Shown: piece by piece, positions 30,855 through 40,421 of the stretch
Position numbering within the stretch: the stretch's first letter is position 1
Layout: the number at the start of each line of letters is the position of its first letter
Assembly: GCF_000365305.1 (NCBI RefSeq)
Contig: NZ_CM001841.1
Location: forward strand, 3,466,174-3,530,173
Length of the DNA: 64,000 nucleotides
Direction of reading: 5' to 3'
Source: Dickeya dianthicola NCPPB 453
GTDB taxonomy: Bacteria > Pseudomonadota > Gammaproteobacteria > Enterobacterales > Enterobacteriaceae
Notes under the pieces: generated by a model
Seen by the model: the letters and a program-made list of their open reading frames with translations, nothing else
Databases searched by the model: none
Told to the model about the DNA's origin: nothing
Position numbers and translations under genes: made by a program

Positions 30855-31736
<882 letters not shown>

Positions 31737-32247
31737 TTTGCACCGTTGCACGGTACGTCGCCTGTTTCGTGCCGTACACTCAACGCGCCTTGCCGCATGG
31801 CGAGGCGTTCCCTGTCGTTACCCCGGCCTCAAGACCACTCATTATTCAGAGGGTGAAAACACGGATTGCGGGTAACGCCATTCCTTTTTCCCAGCCTGTC
31901 CGTGGTGGCCTTCACCGTTTTCCCTATTCCCTATTCAGGGTATGCCTATTGATTCGATAGAAACAACTGCCATTATCCGTTGTGTCAAAAACGGTAAAGT
32001 AGTTGCTGTTGCTGTGGGCCTTTGTGACTCGCCAGTAACACCGGTGGTAACCACACCACCGGCCATAAGCGAAAAAACCGTTGCCCGTCATGACGACAGG
32101 TAAAGCACATTCACCAACCAGGCACCCGTGTTATCAGCGTTTCTGATGGTGAATTTTCTCTGCTTATAGCTTCGAGCAGTGCAATGGACTCACAGCAATA
32201 ACCAAACCCTATTGTTGATAATAATCATACGGAAGATGAGGAAAGTT
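31737..32247. other. Non-coding stretch between budC and katB
   Basis: No supported gene was found in about 510 bp. The katB promoter should be near the right end but could not be fixed. Confidence 0.45.
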
Positions 32248-33795
32248 ATGAGCAATCACGCCGCTATACATCGTGTCCCCGGTTGGCAAAAGCCGCTGGT
32301 GATCGTGTCTTCACTGCTGATGGCCTATCCGGCGATGGCCGATATTCTGACTCGCGACAACGGCACGCCGGTGGGCGATAACCAGAACTCGCAAACCGCC
32401 GGCCCCAACGGCCCGGTTCTGTTGCAGGACGTTCAGTTGCTGCAAAAACTACAACGTTTTGATCGTGAACGTATTCCGGAACGCGTGGTTCATGCCCGCG
32501 GCACCGGCGCACACGGGAAATTCACCCCCACTGAAGATATTTCGGACTTGACCATCGCCGAGGTGTTCAAAAAAGGCAGCGAAACCCCGGTATTCGTGCG
32601 TTTCTCCAGCGTAGTACACGGCAATCACTCCCCGGAAACCCTGCGCGACCCGCGCGGCTTCGCCACCAAGTTCTATACGACGCAAGGCAACTGGGATCTG
32701 GTCGGCAACAACTTCCCCACCTTCTTCATCCGCGACGCCATCAAGTTCCCGGACATGGTGCATGCGTTCAAGCCCGACCCACGCACCAATCAGGATAATG
32801 ACGGGCGCCGGTTCGATTTCTTCTCTCACGTCCCGGAATCCATCCGTACCCTGACCCTGCTCTACTCCAACGAAGGCACGCCGGTAAGCTATCGCAACAT
32901 GGACGGCAACGGCGTTCATGCCTACAAGCTGGTCAACGCCAAAGGCGAAGTGCATTACGTTAAATTCCACTGGAAAACCCTACAGGGCGTGAAAAACCTC
33001 GACCCGAAACAGGTAGATGAAGTTCAGGGCAAGGATTACAGCCACATGACCAACGATCTGGTGGCAGCCATCACCCGCGGCGACTACCCGAAATGGGATC
33101 TCTACATTCAGGTGCTGACGCCGGACGATCTGGCGAAGTTCGATTTCAACCCGCTGGACGCCACCAAAATCTGGCCGGGTGTGCCTGAGCGTAAAATCGG
33201 CCAGATGGTGCTGAACAAGAACCCGGATAACTTCTTCCAGGAAACCGAGCAGGTCGCTATGGCGCCCGCGAATCTGGTGCCGGGGATCGAAGCGTCTGAA
33301 GACCGGTTGCTGCAGGGCCGCTTGTTCTCCTACGCCGATACCCAGATGTACCGGCTGGGCGCTAACGGCCTGAGCCTGCCAATCAATGCCCCGCTGAAAA
33401 AAGCCAACAACATCAACCAGGACGGCAGCCTGAACGGCGGTCACACGCAAGATAAAGGGGTGAACTACCAGCCAAGCCGTCTGTATCCGCGTGAAGAACT
33501 GGCCTCCGCGCGCTATAGCCAGACGCCGCTCAGCGGCACCACCCAGCAGCGCAAGATCCAAAAGGAGCAGAACTTTAAGCAGACCGGCGAACTGTACCGC
33601 TCCTACAACAAGAAAGATCAGGACGATCTGGTGCAAAGCCTGGGTTCCGCGCTGGCGATGGCCGATACCGAAAGCAAAACCATCATGCTTTCCTATTTCT
33701 ACAAGGCTGACGCAACCTACGGCACCCGTCTGACCGACGTCGCCAAAGGCGACCTGAGTAAAGTGCAGTCGCTGGCCAGCAAACTGGCTGACTAA
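32248..33795 (+). CDS. katB: Secreted (periplasmic) catalase, KatB-type
   Basis: The 515-residue heme catalase converts hydrogen peroxide to water and oxygen. Residues about 1-32 form a signal peptide (KPLVIVSSLLMAYPAMA, cleavage before DIL), so the enzyme is exported. The active-site block FDRERIPERVVHARG carries the distal His, GNNFPTFFIRD the distal Asn, and RLFSYADTQMYRLG the proximal heme Tyr. The ATG at 32248 follows GAGGAAAG; the frame runs 23 codons further upstream without support. Pseudomonas aeruginosa KatB is a similar inducible catalase, also followed by an ankyrin gene. Confidence 0.93.
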   Translation: MSNHAAIHRVPGWQKPLVIVSSLLMAYPAMADILTRDNGTPVGDNQNSQTAGPNGPVLLQDVQLLQKLQRFDRERIPERVVHARGTGAHGKFTPTEDISDLTIAEVFKKGSETPVFVRFSSVVHGNHSPETLRDPRGFATKFYTTQGNWDLVGNNFPTFFIRDAIKFPDMVHAFKPDPRTNQDNDGRRFDFFSHVPESIRTLTLLYSNEGTPVSYRNMDGNGVHAYKLVNAKGEVHYVKFHWKTLQGVKNLDPKQVDEVQGKDYSHMTNDLVAAITRGDYPKWDLYIQVLTPDDLAKFDFNPLDATKIWPGVPERKIGQMVLNKNPDNFFQETEQVAMAPANLVPGIEASEDRLLQGRLFSYADTQMYRLGANGLSLPINAPLKKANNINQDGSLNGGHTQDKGVNYQPSRLYPREELASARYSQTPLSGTTQQRKIQKEQNFKQTGELYRSYNKKDQDDLVQSLGSALAMADTESKTIMLSYFYKADATYGTRLTDVAKGDLSKVQSLASKLAD

Positions 33796-33855
33796 CTGAA
33801 CGTCGCCGTCCGGACATGTCATCCGGCCGGCGCCAACGACCAGGGAACCGTTATC

Positions 33856-34443
33856 ATGAAACCATTTCGTCCCTTTCTCTGCCTGCTGGCGTTGACGCTG
33901 GCAACCACCGCGCAGGCGCAGCAACCGGCGGTGCCTGTCGCCCCAACGGCATCAGTCTCCAGCACGCCCGCGCTAAACGAACGCCAGGTCCAGAGCCAGC
34001 TCAATCAGTATTTGTGGGATGCCGCCCGCACCAGCAACGACGCCGTGATCCGGGAATTTATCAGTGCCGGCTATAACCTCAATACGCGTGATGAAAAGGG
34101 CTACACTGCGGTCATTCTGGCCGCTTACCACGGCCATTACGACACGGTTTCGCTGCTGCTCGACCACGGTGCCGACCCTTGCCTGCAGGATAATCGCGGT
34201 AATACCGCACTGATGGGCGCCGTGTTCAAAGGCGAGCTGAAAATTGCCCGCCTGCTGCTGGCGGCTAAATGCAATCCGGATGCTCACAACAACGCCGGGC
34301 AGACCGCCGCGATGTATGCATCGTTATTTCAGCGTGCGGAAATTCTCAAGGCGTTACAGGAACAAGGCGCGGATATGAATGCCACCGACGCGATGGGCAA
34401 CAGCGTGCAGGCGTTGGGAAAAGGGGAAGTAAAAGGGCAATAA
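33856..34443 (+). CDS. ankB: Periplasmic ankyrin-repeat protein (AnkB-like)
   Basis: The 195-residue product has a signal peptide (LCLLALTLATTAQAQ) and then four or so ankyrin repeats (about 55-190), with TAVILAAYHGHYDTVSLLLDHGAD and TALMGAVFKGELKIARLLLA. In P. aeruginosa the homologous AnkB is needed for full KatB activity, perhaps as a scaffold. It starts 60 bp after katB, so the two are probably cotranscribed and both exported. Confidence 0.9.
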   Translation: MKPFRPFLCLLALTLATTAQAQQPAVPVAPTASVSSTPALNERQVQSQLNQYLWDAARTSNDAVIREFISAGYNLNTRDEKGYTAVILAAYHGHYDTVSLLLDHGADPCLQDNRGNTALMGAVFKGELKIARLLLAAKCNPDAHNNAGQTAAMYASLFQRAEILKALQEQGADMNATDAMGNSVQALGKGEVKGQ

Positions 34444-34466
34444 GCGAAGTGCGTCACCTAAAATAG

Positions 34467-34505
34467 CACGCCCCGCATGAACCAATAACCGTCAGGCGGG
34501 GCGTG
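34467..34505. repeat. Ten-bp inverted repeat after ankB
   Basis: CACGCCCCGC (34467-34476) pairs with GCGGGGCGTG (34496-34505) over a 19-base loop. It lies just after ankB and may end its transcript, but no T run follows. Confidence 0.5.
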
Positions 34506-34530
34506 TGATATCAAGCTGGGTTAGCATTAT

Positions 34531-34626
34531 TCAGTCATTCCATTTGGGGCTTAGAAACGCAGCCAGAAATCCCGGAACAACGATAACGGCCAATATCGCT
34601 AAATAAACAGCGGCCTGTTCAATCAT
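34531..34626 (-). CDS. Predicted 31-residue single-span membrane peptide
   Basis: An ATG at 34626 is preceded by TAGGAGGGTGTT, a near-ideal ribosome site. It opens a 31-codon frame: MIEQAAVYLAILAVIVVPGF followed by a short segment and the polar end SPKWND. About 20 consecutive residues are hydrophobic, enough for one membrane span. It is convergent with ankB and faces a gene-poor region. Such peptides are often regulators of larger membrane complexes or type I toxins. No homologue is recognised. Confidence 0.55.
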   Translation of the reverse strand: MIEQAAVYLAILAVIVVPGFLAAFLSPKWND

Positions 34627-34723
34627 AACACCCTCCTACATCTGCATTTGCATGTAAAACGACCTCATGGTTTAGCTACGCCTTCATTCACTACACGATG
34701 ATTTTATCGGCCGAAAGTTAAGC

Positions 34724-34737
34724 AAACATTAATGTTT
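34724..34737. promoter_or_regulatory. 14-bp palindrome, possible operator
   Basis: AAACATTAATGTTT is a perfect palindrome about 100 bp upstream of the 31-residue peptide gene and could bind a dimeric regulator. Confidence 0.35.
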
Positions 34738-35466
34738 CGTTAATTGATAAAAAATCAGAGCAGGACGAAAAACCGCAAACAACGGGTTTCCGTTCTCTTT
34801 TCCCCACGTCACGTCGGGTTCACTGCCGCCGACAGGCACCGCCCCCTCAGCGCAACCATTTCTTTCAAAAGCAGTTAGTAGCAAGCAATACGAAACTGCT
34901 CACGGAGGGGATTATACGCCTGAATATATATTTAATTGTAATGAAGATTATTGATAATAATAAAAACCTATATTTATTGTCAGCAGATACAAAAAAAACA
35001 CACTATTCGTATGACGCATACCTCTTACCAACATTGGAATCTATTGTCAGAGGCACCTTAAATATCCATATTCCGGCTGTATTTCTGAAAAATAAAACAG
35101 ACCATCGGGAAATCAGCTGAGGGTCGTTATATTTCATCAGCCTTAATAAATACCATTATTTAAAAAAATGACGCGGTTAACAGAACGCATCGCCATCCTC
35201 TCCCGTTGTGAAAAAAATGACCTAAAGCAATATTTGCGTGGAGTCACAGATTCCCCGCTGATGGCCATTTTATCCATAAGATCAGCGAATACGCCCTGAC
35301 CCTCTCCCCGCGGCAAAAACTACTGTTTTGTCATGACGGTTTGACAGAGGGAAAATAACGCCGCCTGACACATCCCGAATACGGGCGACAATGCTGAATA
35401 CCGAATAATACCGCTGTCCCCAACAACGAAAACCGATAGCCAATGATTACCAGAGAGGACACTTTT
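34738..35466. other. AT-rich non-coding stretch before ytfQ
   Basis: About 730 bp without a convincing protein gene on either strand. The ytfQ promoter must lie within it but could not be assigned. Confidence 0.45.
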
Positions 35467-36423
35467 ATGTGGAAACGCGTCATTTTAGCTTCAGCTGTGT
35501 GTGCGTCCCTGTCATCCGTCGCGCTGGCAGCGCCATTAACGGTGGGGTTTTCTCAAGTCGGTTCGGAATCAGGCTGGCGCGCGGCTGAAACCACCGTCGC
35601 GAAAGAACAGGCGAAAACGCGCGGCATTAACCTGAAAATTGCCGATGCCCAGCAAAAACAGGAAAACCAGATCAAGGCGGTGCGCTCTTTCATCGCGCAA
35701 GGGGTGGACGCCATTTTTATTGCGCCCGTGGTGGCGACCGGCTGGGAACCGGTGCTGAAAGAAGCCAAAGAAGCCAAAATTCCGGTTATCCTGCTGGACC
35801 GCGGCATTGACGTCAAAGACGACTCGCTCTATCTCACCACCGTGCGCGCCGACAATATCAAAGAAGGGGCATTGATTGGCGACTGGCTGATTAAAAACGA
35901 AAACGGCAAAACCTGTAATGTGGTGCAACTGGAAGGCACCGTCGGCGCCAGCGTCGCCATCGACCGTAAAAAAGGATTTGAAGAGGCCATCGCCAAAACG
36001 CCGAATATTAAAATTATCCGTTCCCAGTCCGGCGATTTCACCCGTAGCGGCGGCAAGCAGGTAATGGAAAGTTTTATCAAGTCGGAAAACAACGGCAAAA
36101 ATATCTGCATGGTCTTCGCCCATAACGACGATATGGTCATTGGCGCCATCCAGGCTATTAAGGAAGCCGGATTAAAACCGGGCAAAGATATTCTGACCGG
36201 CTCTATTGACGGCGTACCGGATATTTTCCGCGCCATGCTGGCGAGCGAAGCCAATGTCTCGGTCGAACTGACGCCGAATATGGCCGGGCCGGCGTTTGAC
36301 GCGCTGGAAAAATATAAAAAGGATGGCACGCTGCCGCCCAAACTGATTCTGACGCCGTCCACGCTGTTCAAACCCGACAGCGCCCAGACTGAGCTCGATA
36401 AGAAAAAGAACATGGGATATTGA
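35467..36423 (+). CDS. ytfQ: Galactofuranose ABC transporter, substrate-binding protein
   Basis: YtfQ is the periplasmic receptor for galactofuranose/galactopyranose of the YtfQRT-YjfF importer. The 318-residue product begins MWKRVILASAVC with a signal peptide ending VALA|APLT and is a type I binding protein (VGFSQVGSESGWRAAET, IAPVVATGWEP, SGDFTRSGGK, AHNDDMVIGAI). It closely follows E. coli YtfQ to the final KKKNMGY. The ATG at 35467 follows GAGAGGA. Confidence 0.96.
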   Translation: MWKRVILASAVCASLSSVALAAPLTVGFSQVGSESGWRAAETTVAKEQAKTRGINLKIADAQQKQENQIKAVRSFIAQGVDAIFIAPVVATGWEPVLKEAKEAKIPVILLDRGIDVKDDSLYLTTVRADNIKEGALIGDWLIKNENGKTCNVVQLEGTVGASVAIDRKKGFEEAIAKTPNIKIIRSQSGDFTRSGGKQVMESFIKSENNGKNICMVFAHNDDMVIGAIQAIKEAGLKPGKDILTGSIDGVPDIFRAMLASEANVSVELTPNMAGPAFDALEKYKKDGTLPPKLILTPSTLFKPDSAQTELDKKKNMGY

Positions 36424-36492
36424 TCGTTTATCGCCATCTCCGTCCTGCCACCGCCGTGGCAGGACATTGCCGGTTTTGTGAGGGAGAATCGC

Positions 36493-38001
36493 ATGAACGG
36501 TTTCGATTTCGACAATCAGGACATCCTGCGCACCGAAGGGCTGAGCAAACACTTTCCTGGGGTAAAGGCGCTGGATAAGGTGGACTTCAGCCTGCGGCGC
36601 GGGGAAATCATGGCATTGCTGGGGGAAAACGGCGCCGGGAAATCCACGCTGATTAAAACCCTCACCGGGGTGTATCAACGCGATGCGGGCGCGGTCTACC
36701 TCGAAGGCCAGCCCATCTCGCCGAAAAACACCGCCCACGCCCAGCAATTGGGAATCGGCACGGTGTATCAGGAGGTGAACCTGCTGCCCAATCTGTCGGT
36801 GGCGGATAACCTGTTCATCGGCCGCGAACCCAGGCGCTTCGGATTACTGCAACGCGCAGAGATGGAAAAACGCGCCGCCGCGCTGATGTCCTCCTACGGT
36901 TTCGAACTGGATGTCCGCGAGCCGCTGAACCGCTTTTCGGTGGCGATGCAGCAAATCGTCGCCATTTGTCGCGCCATCGACCTCTCCGCCAAGGTGCTAA
37001 TCCTCGACGAACCCACCGCCAGCCTCGACACGCAAGAAGTGGAGATGCTGTTTACGCTGATGCGTCAGTTGCGCGATCAGGGCGTCAGCCTGATCTTCGT
37101 CACGCATTTTCTCGACCAGGTTTATCAGGTGACCGACCGTATTACGGTGCTGCGCAACGGCGCGTTCGTCGGCACCCGCGATACCGCCGCGTTGCCGCAA
37201 ATAGAACTGGTGAAAATGATGCTGGGGCGCGAACTGGAGCAGAATGCGCTGCAACGCGCCGGCCGCACGCTGCTGAGCGACAAGCCGGTGGCGGAATTCA
37301 AAGGCTACGGCAAAAAAGGCGTTATTGCGCCGTTCGAGCTGACGGTGCGGCCCGGCGAAATCGTCGGCCTTGCCGGGCTTTTAGGCTCCGGGCGCACGGA
37401 AACCGCCGAAGTGATCTTCGGCATCAAACCGGCCGATAGCGGCGAAGCGGTGATCAAAGGCAAATCCCAGACGCTGCGCTCGCCGCATCAGGCTTCCTGC
37501 CTTGGCATCGGTTTTTGCCCGGAAGATCGCAAAACCGACGGCATCATCGCCGCCGCCTCGGTGCGAGAAAATATTATTCTGGCGTTGCAGGCGCAGCGCG
37601 GCTGGCTACGGCCAATCCCGCGCCGGGAACAGATAGCCATCGCCGAGCGGTTCATCCGCCAGCTTGGCATCCGCACGCCGAGTACCGAGCAACCCATCGA
37701 ATTACTGTCCGGCGGCAATCAACAGAAAGTGCTGCTGTCTCGCTGGCTGCTGACCAAGCCGCAGTTCCTGATCCTCGATGAACCGACGCGCGGCATCGAC
37801 GTCGGCGCCCACGCCGAGATCATCCGGTTGATCGAAAGCCTGTGCGCCAACGGGCTGGCGCTGCTGGTGATCTCATCCGAACTGGAGGAGCTGGTGGGGT
37901 ACGCCGACCGGGTGCTGATTATGCGTGACCGGCAGCAGGTGGCGGAAATCCCGCTCGACCAGCTATCCGTTTCCGCCATCATGAATGCCATCGCGGCATA
38001 A
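36493..38001 (+). CDS. ytfR: Galactofuranose ABC transporter, ATP-binding protein
   Basis: The 502-residue protein holds two fused ABC domains typical of sugar importers of the CUT2 class. Domain 1 has GENGAGKST and a degenerate signature (FSVAMQQ) with LILDEPTASLD. Domain 2 has GLLGSGRTE in the Walker A position, LSGGNQQKV and LILDEPTRGID. The ATG at 36493 follows AGGGAG; the upstream GTG at 36478 is less likely. It is the second gene of the operon. Confidence 0.95.
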   Translation: MNGFDFDNQDILRTEGLSKHFPGVKALDKVDFSLRRGEIMALLGENGAGKSTLIKTLTGVYQRDAGAVYLEGQPISPKNTAHAQQLGIGTVYQEVNLLPNLSVADNLFIGREPRRFGLLQRAEMEKRAAALMSSYGFELDVREPLNRFSVAMQQIVAICRAIDLSAKVLILDEPTASLDTQEVEMLFTLMRQLRDQGVSLIFVTHFLDQVYQVTDRITVLRNGAFVGTRDTAALPQIELVKMMLGRELEQNALQRAGRTLLSDKPVAEFKGYGKKGVIAPFELTVRPGEIVGLAGLLGSGRTETAEVIFGIKPADSGEAVIKGKSQTLRSPHQASCLGIGFCPEDRKTDGIIAAASVRENIILALQAQRGWLRPIPRREQIAIAERFIRQLGIRTPSTEQPIELLSGGNQQKVLLSRWLLTKPQFLILDEPTRGIDVGAHAEIIRLIESLCANGLALLVISSELEELVGYADRVLIMRDRQQVAEIPLDQLSVSAIMNAIAA

Positions 38002-38014
38002 GGAGGGCATGGTG

Positions 38015-39052
38015 ATGCCTCGATCACTGATCAAGCCGGGCTCCGATAAGCGCCCGTTTCGCTGGCCGGCGCTGCGGTTATCACAAGGTACACCGCAGAT
38101 TGCCGCGCTGGTGCTGGTGTTGCTGGTAGACAGCCTGGTCGCCAGCCACTTTTTCCAAATCGTGGTGCAGGATGGCCGCCTGTTCGGCAGCCCCATCGAT
38201 ATTCTCAACCGGGCAGCGCCGGTGGCGTTGCTGGCGATCGGCATGACGCTGGTGATCGCCACCGGTGGGATTGATCTGTCGGTCGGCGCCATTATGGCGA
38301 TCGCCGGCGCGGTGGCGGCGTCGCTCACCGTGCAGGGCTACAGTCTGGGGATGGTGCTGCTGGCCGCACTCGGCGTCGGCATGCTGGCCGGGCTGTGGAA
38401 CGGTATTCTGGTGGCGGTTCTGAAGATCCAGCCGTTCGTCGCCACCCTGATCCTGATGGTGGCCGGGCGTGGTATCGCTCAGTTGATCACCGCCGGGCAG
38501 ATCGTCACGTTCAACTCACCACCGCTGGCCTGGCTCGGCAGCGGTTCACTGTTCTGGTTTCCAACGCCGGTGATCATCACGCTGGTGACCTTGATTCTGT
38601 TCTGGCTGCTGGTGCGGCGCACCGCGCTGGGATTGTTTATTGAATCGGTGGGTATCAATATTCGGGCGGCGAAAAACGCCGGGGTCAGCACCCGCGCCAT
38701 GGTCACGATGACCTATATGCTGAGCGGGCTATGTGCCGCCATCGCCGGGGTGATCGTCACCGCCGACATCCGCGGCGCCGACGCCAACAACGCCGGCCTG
38801 TGGCTGGAGCTGGACGCCATTCTCGCGGTGGTGATCGGCGGCGGCTCGTTGATGGGCGGGCGCTTTAATCTGGCGCTCTCGGTGGTGGGCGCGCTGATCA
38901 TTCAGGGCATGAACACCGGCATTCTGTTGTCTGGTTTCCCGCCGGAGCTGAATCAGGTGGTGAAAGCCATCGTGGTGTTGTGCGTGCTGGTCGTCCAGTC
39001 GCCGCGCGTCATGACTTTGCTAAGAGGAGTGGGCCATCATGATAAAGCGTAA
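38015..39052 (+). CDS. ytfT: Galactofuranose ABC transporter, permease YtfT
   Basis: The 345-residue CUT2-family permease has eight or more hydrophobic segments and the conserved GGIDLSVGAIMAIAG motif, LKIQPFVATL and GGGSLMGGRF. Three candidate starts (38009, GTG 38012, 38015) follow AAGGAGGG; 38015 has the best spacing. It overlaps yjfF by 14 bp. Confidence 0.94.
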   Translation: MPRSLIKPGSDKRPFRWPALRLSQGTPQIAALVLVLLVDSLVASHFFQIVVQDGRLFGSPIDILNRAAPVALLAIGMTLVIATGGIDLSVGAIMAIAGAVAASLTVQGYSLGMVLLAALGVGMLAGLWNGILVAVLKIQPFVATLILMVAGRGIAQLITAGQIVTFNSPPLAWLGSGSLFWFPTPVIITLVTLILFWLLVRRTALGLFIESVGINIRAAKNAGVSTRAMVTMTYMLSGLCAAIAGVIVTADIRGADANNAGLWLELDAILAVVIGGGSLMGGRFNLALSVVGALIIQGMNTGILLSGFPPELNQVVKAIVVLCVLVVQSPRVMTLLRGVGHHDKA

Positions 39053-40031
39053 TCTGCCGCTGATGATCACCCTGGCGGTGTTCGTGCTGGGTTACCTGTA
39101 CTGCCTGACCCAGTTTCCGGGCTTCGCCTCCACCCGGGTAATCTGCAACATTCTTACCGATAACGCCTTTCTTGGCATCATCGCCGTCGGCATGACCTTT
39201 GTGATCCTCTCCGGCGGTATCGACCTGTCCGTTGGGTCGGTGATCGCCTTCACCGGCGTGTTTCTCGCCAAAGCCATCGGCGTCTGGGGACTGTCGCCAT
39301 TAGTGGCGTTCCCGTTGATCCTGCTGATAGGATGCGCCTTCGGCGCGTTCATGGGTCTGCTTATCGACGCACTGAAAATCCCGGCGTTTATCATCACGCT
39401 GGCGGGGATGTTCTTCCTGCGCGGCGCCAGCTATCTGGTGTCGAAAGAATCCTTGCCTATCAACCACCCGATCTATGAAACGCTTTCCAGCCTGGCGTGG
39501 GTCATCCCCGGCGGCGGTCGGCTCAGCGCGATGGGGTTGCTGATGCTGCTGGTGGTCGCCGTCGGCATCGTGCTGGCGCGCCATACCCGTTTCGGCAATC
39601 AGGTCTACGCCATCGGCGGCAGCAGCACTTCCGCCAACCTGATGGGCATCTCCACCCGCAGCACCACCATCCGCATTTACATGCTGTCCACTGGGCTGGC
39701 GACCCTCGCCGGCATCGTGTTTTCCATTTACACCTCGGCGGGTTATGCGCTGGCCGGGGTCGGCGTCGAGCTGGACGCCATCGCCTCGGTGGTGATCGGC
39801 GGCACGCTGTTGAGCGGCGGCGTCGGTACCGTGCTCGGCACGCTGTTCGGCGTGGCGATTCAGGGGCTGATTCAAACCTACATTAATTTCGACGGCACGC
39901 TGAGTTCCTGGTGGACCAAGATCGCCATCGGCGTGCTGCTGTTTGTGTTCATCGCCTTGCAACGCGGGCTGACTGCGCTGTGGGAAAACCGCCAGAACGC
40001 GCCGGTGCGCCGTATCGCCCCGCACGGATAA
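39039..40031 (+). CDS. yjfF: Galactofuranose ABC transporter, permease YjfF
   Basis: The 330-residue second permease pairs with YtfT. It shows GGIDLSVGSVIAFTGVF, LKIPAFIITLAGMFFLRG and GGTLLSGGVGTVLGTLFG. Its start overlaps the end of ytfT, indicating coupling. No regulator gene lies next to the operon. Confidence 0.95.
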   Translation: MIKRNLPLMITLAVFVLGYLYCLTQFPGFASTRVICNILTDNAFLGIIAVGMTFVILSGGIDLSVGSVIAFTGVFLAKAIGVWGLSPLVAFPLILLIGCAFGAFMGLLIDALKIPAFIITLAGMFFLRGASYLVSKESLPINHPIYETLSSLAWVIPGGGRLSAMGLLMLLVVAVGIVLARHTRFGNQVYAIGGSSTSANLMGISTRSTTIRIYMLSTGLATLAGIVFSIYTSAGYALAGVGVELDAIASVVIGGTLLSGGVGTVLGTLFGVAIQGLIQTYINFDGTLSSWWTKIAIGVLLFVFIALQRGLTALWENRQNAPVRRIAPHG

Positions 40032-40053
40032 CGGCAGCGCCGGTAACCTTCTC

Positions 40054-40097
40054 CAAACGTAGGTGTGAGAGGCCCCCAAGGCCTCACCCTACGTTTG
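40054..40097. repeat. Long imperfect hairpin after yjfF
   Basis: CAAACGTAGG...GAGAGGCC and GGCCTC...CCTACGTTTG pair over most of their length around CCCAA. It may end the ytf operon transcript or be a dispersed palindromic repeat; there is no clear T run. The next stretch (40098-40421) has no gene. Confidence 0.6.
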
Positions 40098-40421
40098 TAC
40101 CCGTCTAACACCACCTCTCGCGCCAGTAAGCCCAACGCGGTGCATTGTCGGCAGCAAACTTGCCATCGGCCGGAATACGCCTATGTTTGAATACAGGGGC
40201 CGCGCATGTTGTCATCGGGCAACGATCCGACATTCATACCCATAGCGCGTTTCCCCTTTGCCACCCTTCGCTTTCCTTTCTCCACACCACCAGGTCGTAC
40301 GTTGTTCAAACATAACGAGACGAGGCTGCCGTCAGTCCGCCGGTTGGCCTGCGCAACGATTTTGTCGGGTGGTTGCACCTTCATTCTTCAACATTGATAC
40401 GTTCTATCGAGAGGAAATGCC

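Noticed and set aside
38560-38760. Frames on the opposite strand in ytfT and yjfF
   Set aside because: Shadows of the permease genes with no independent support.
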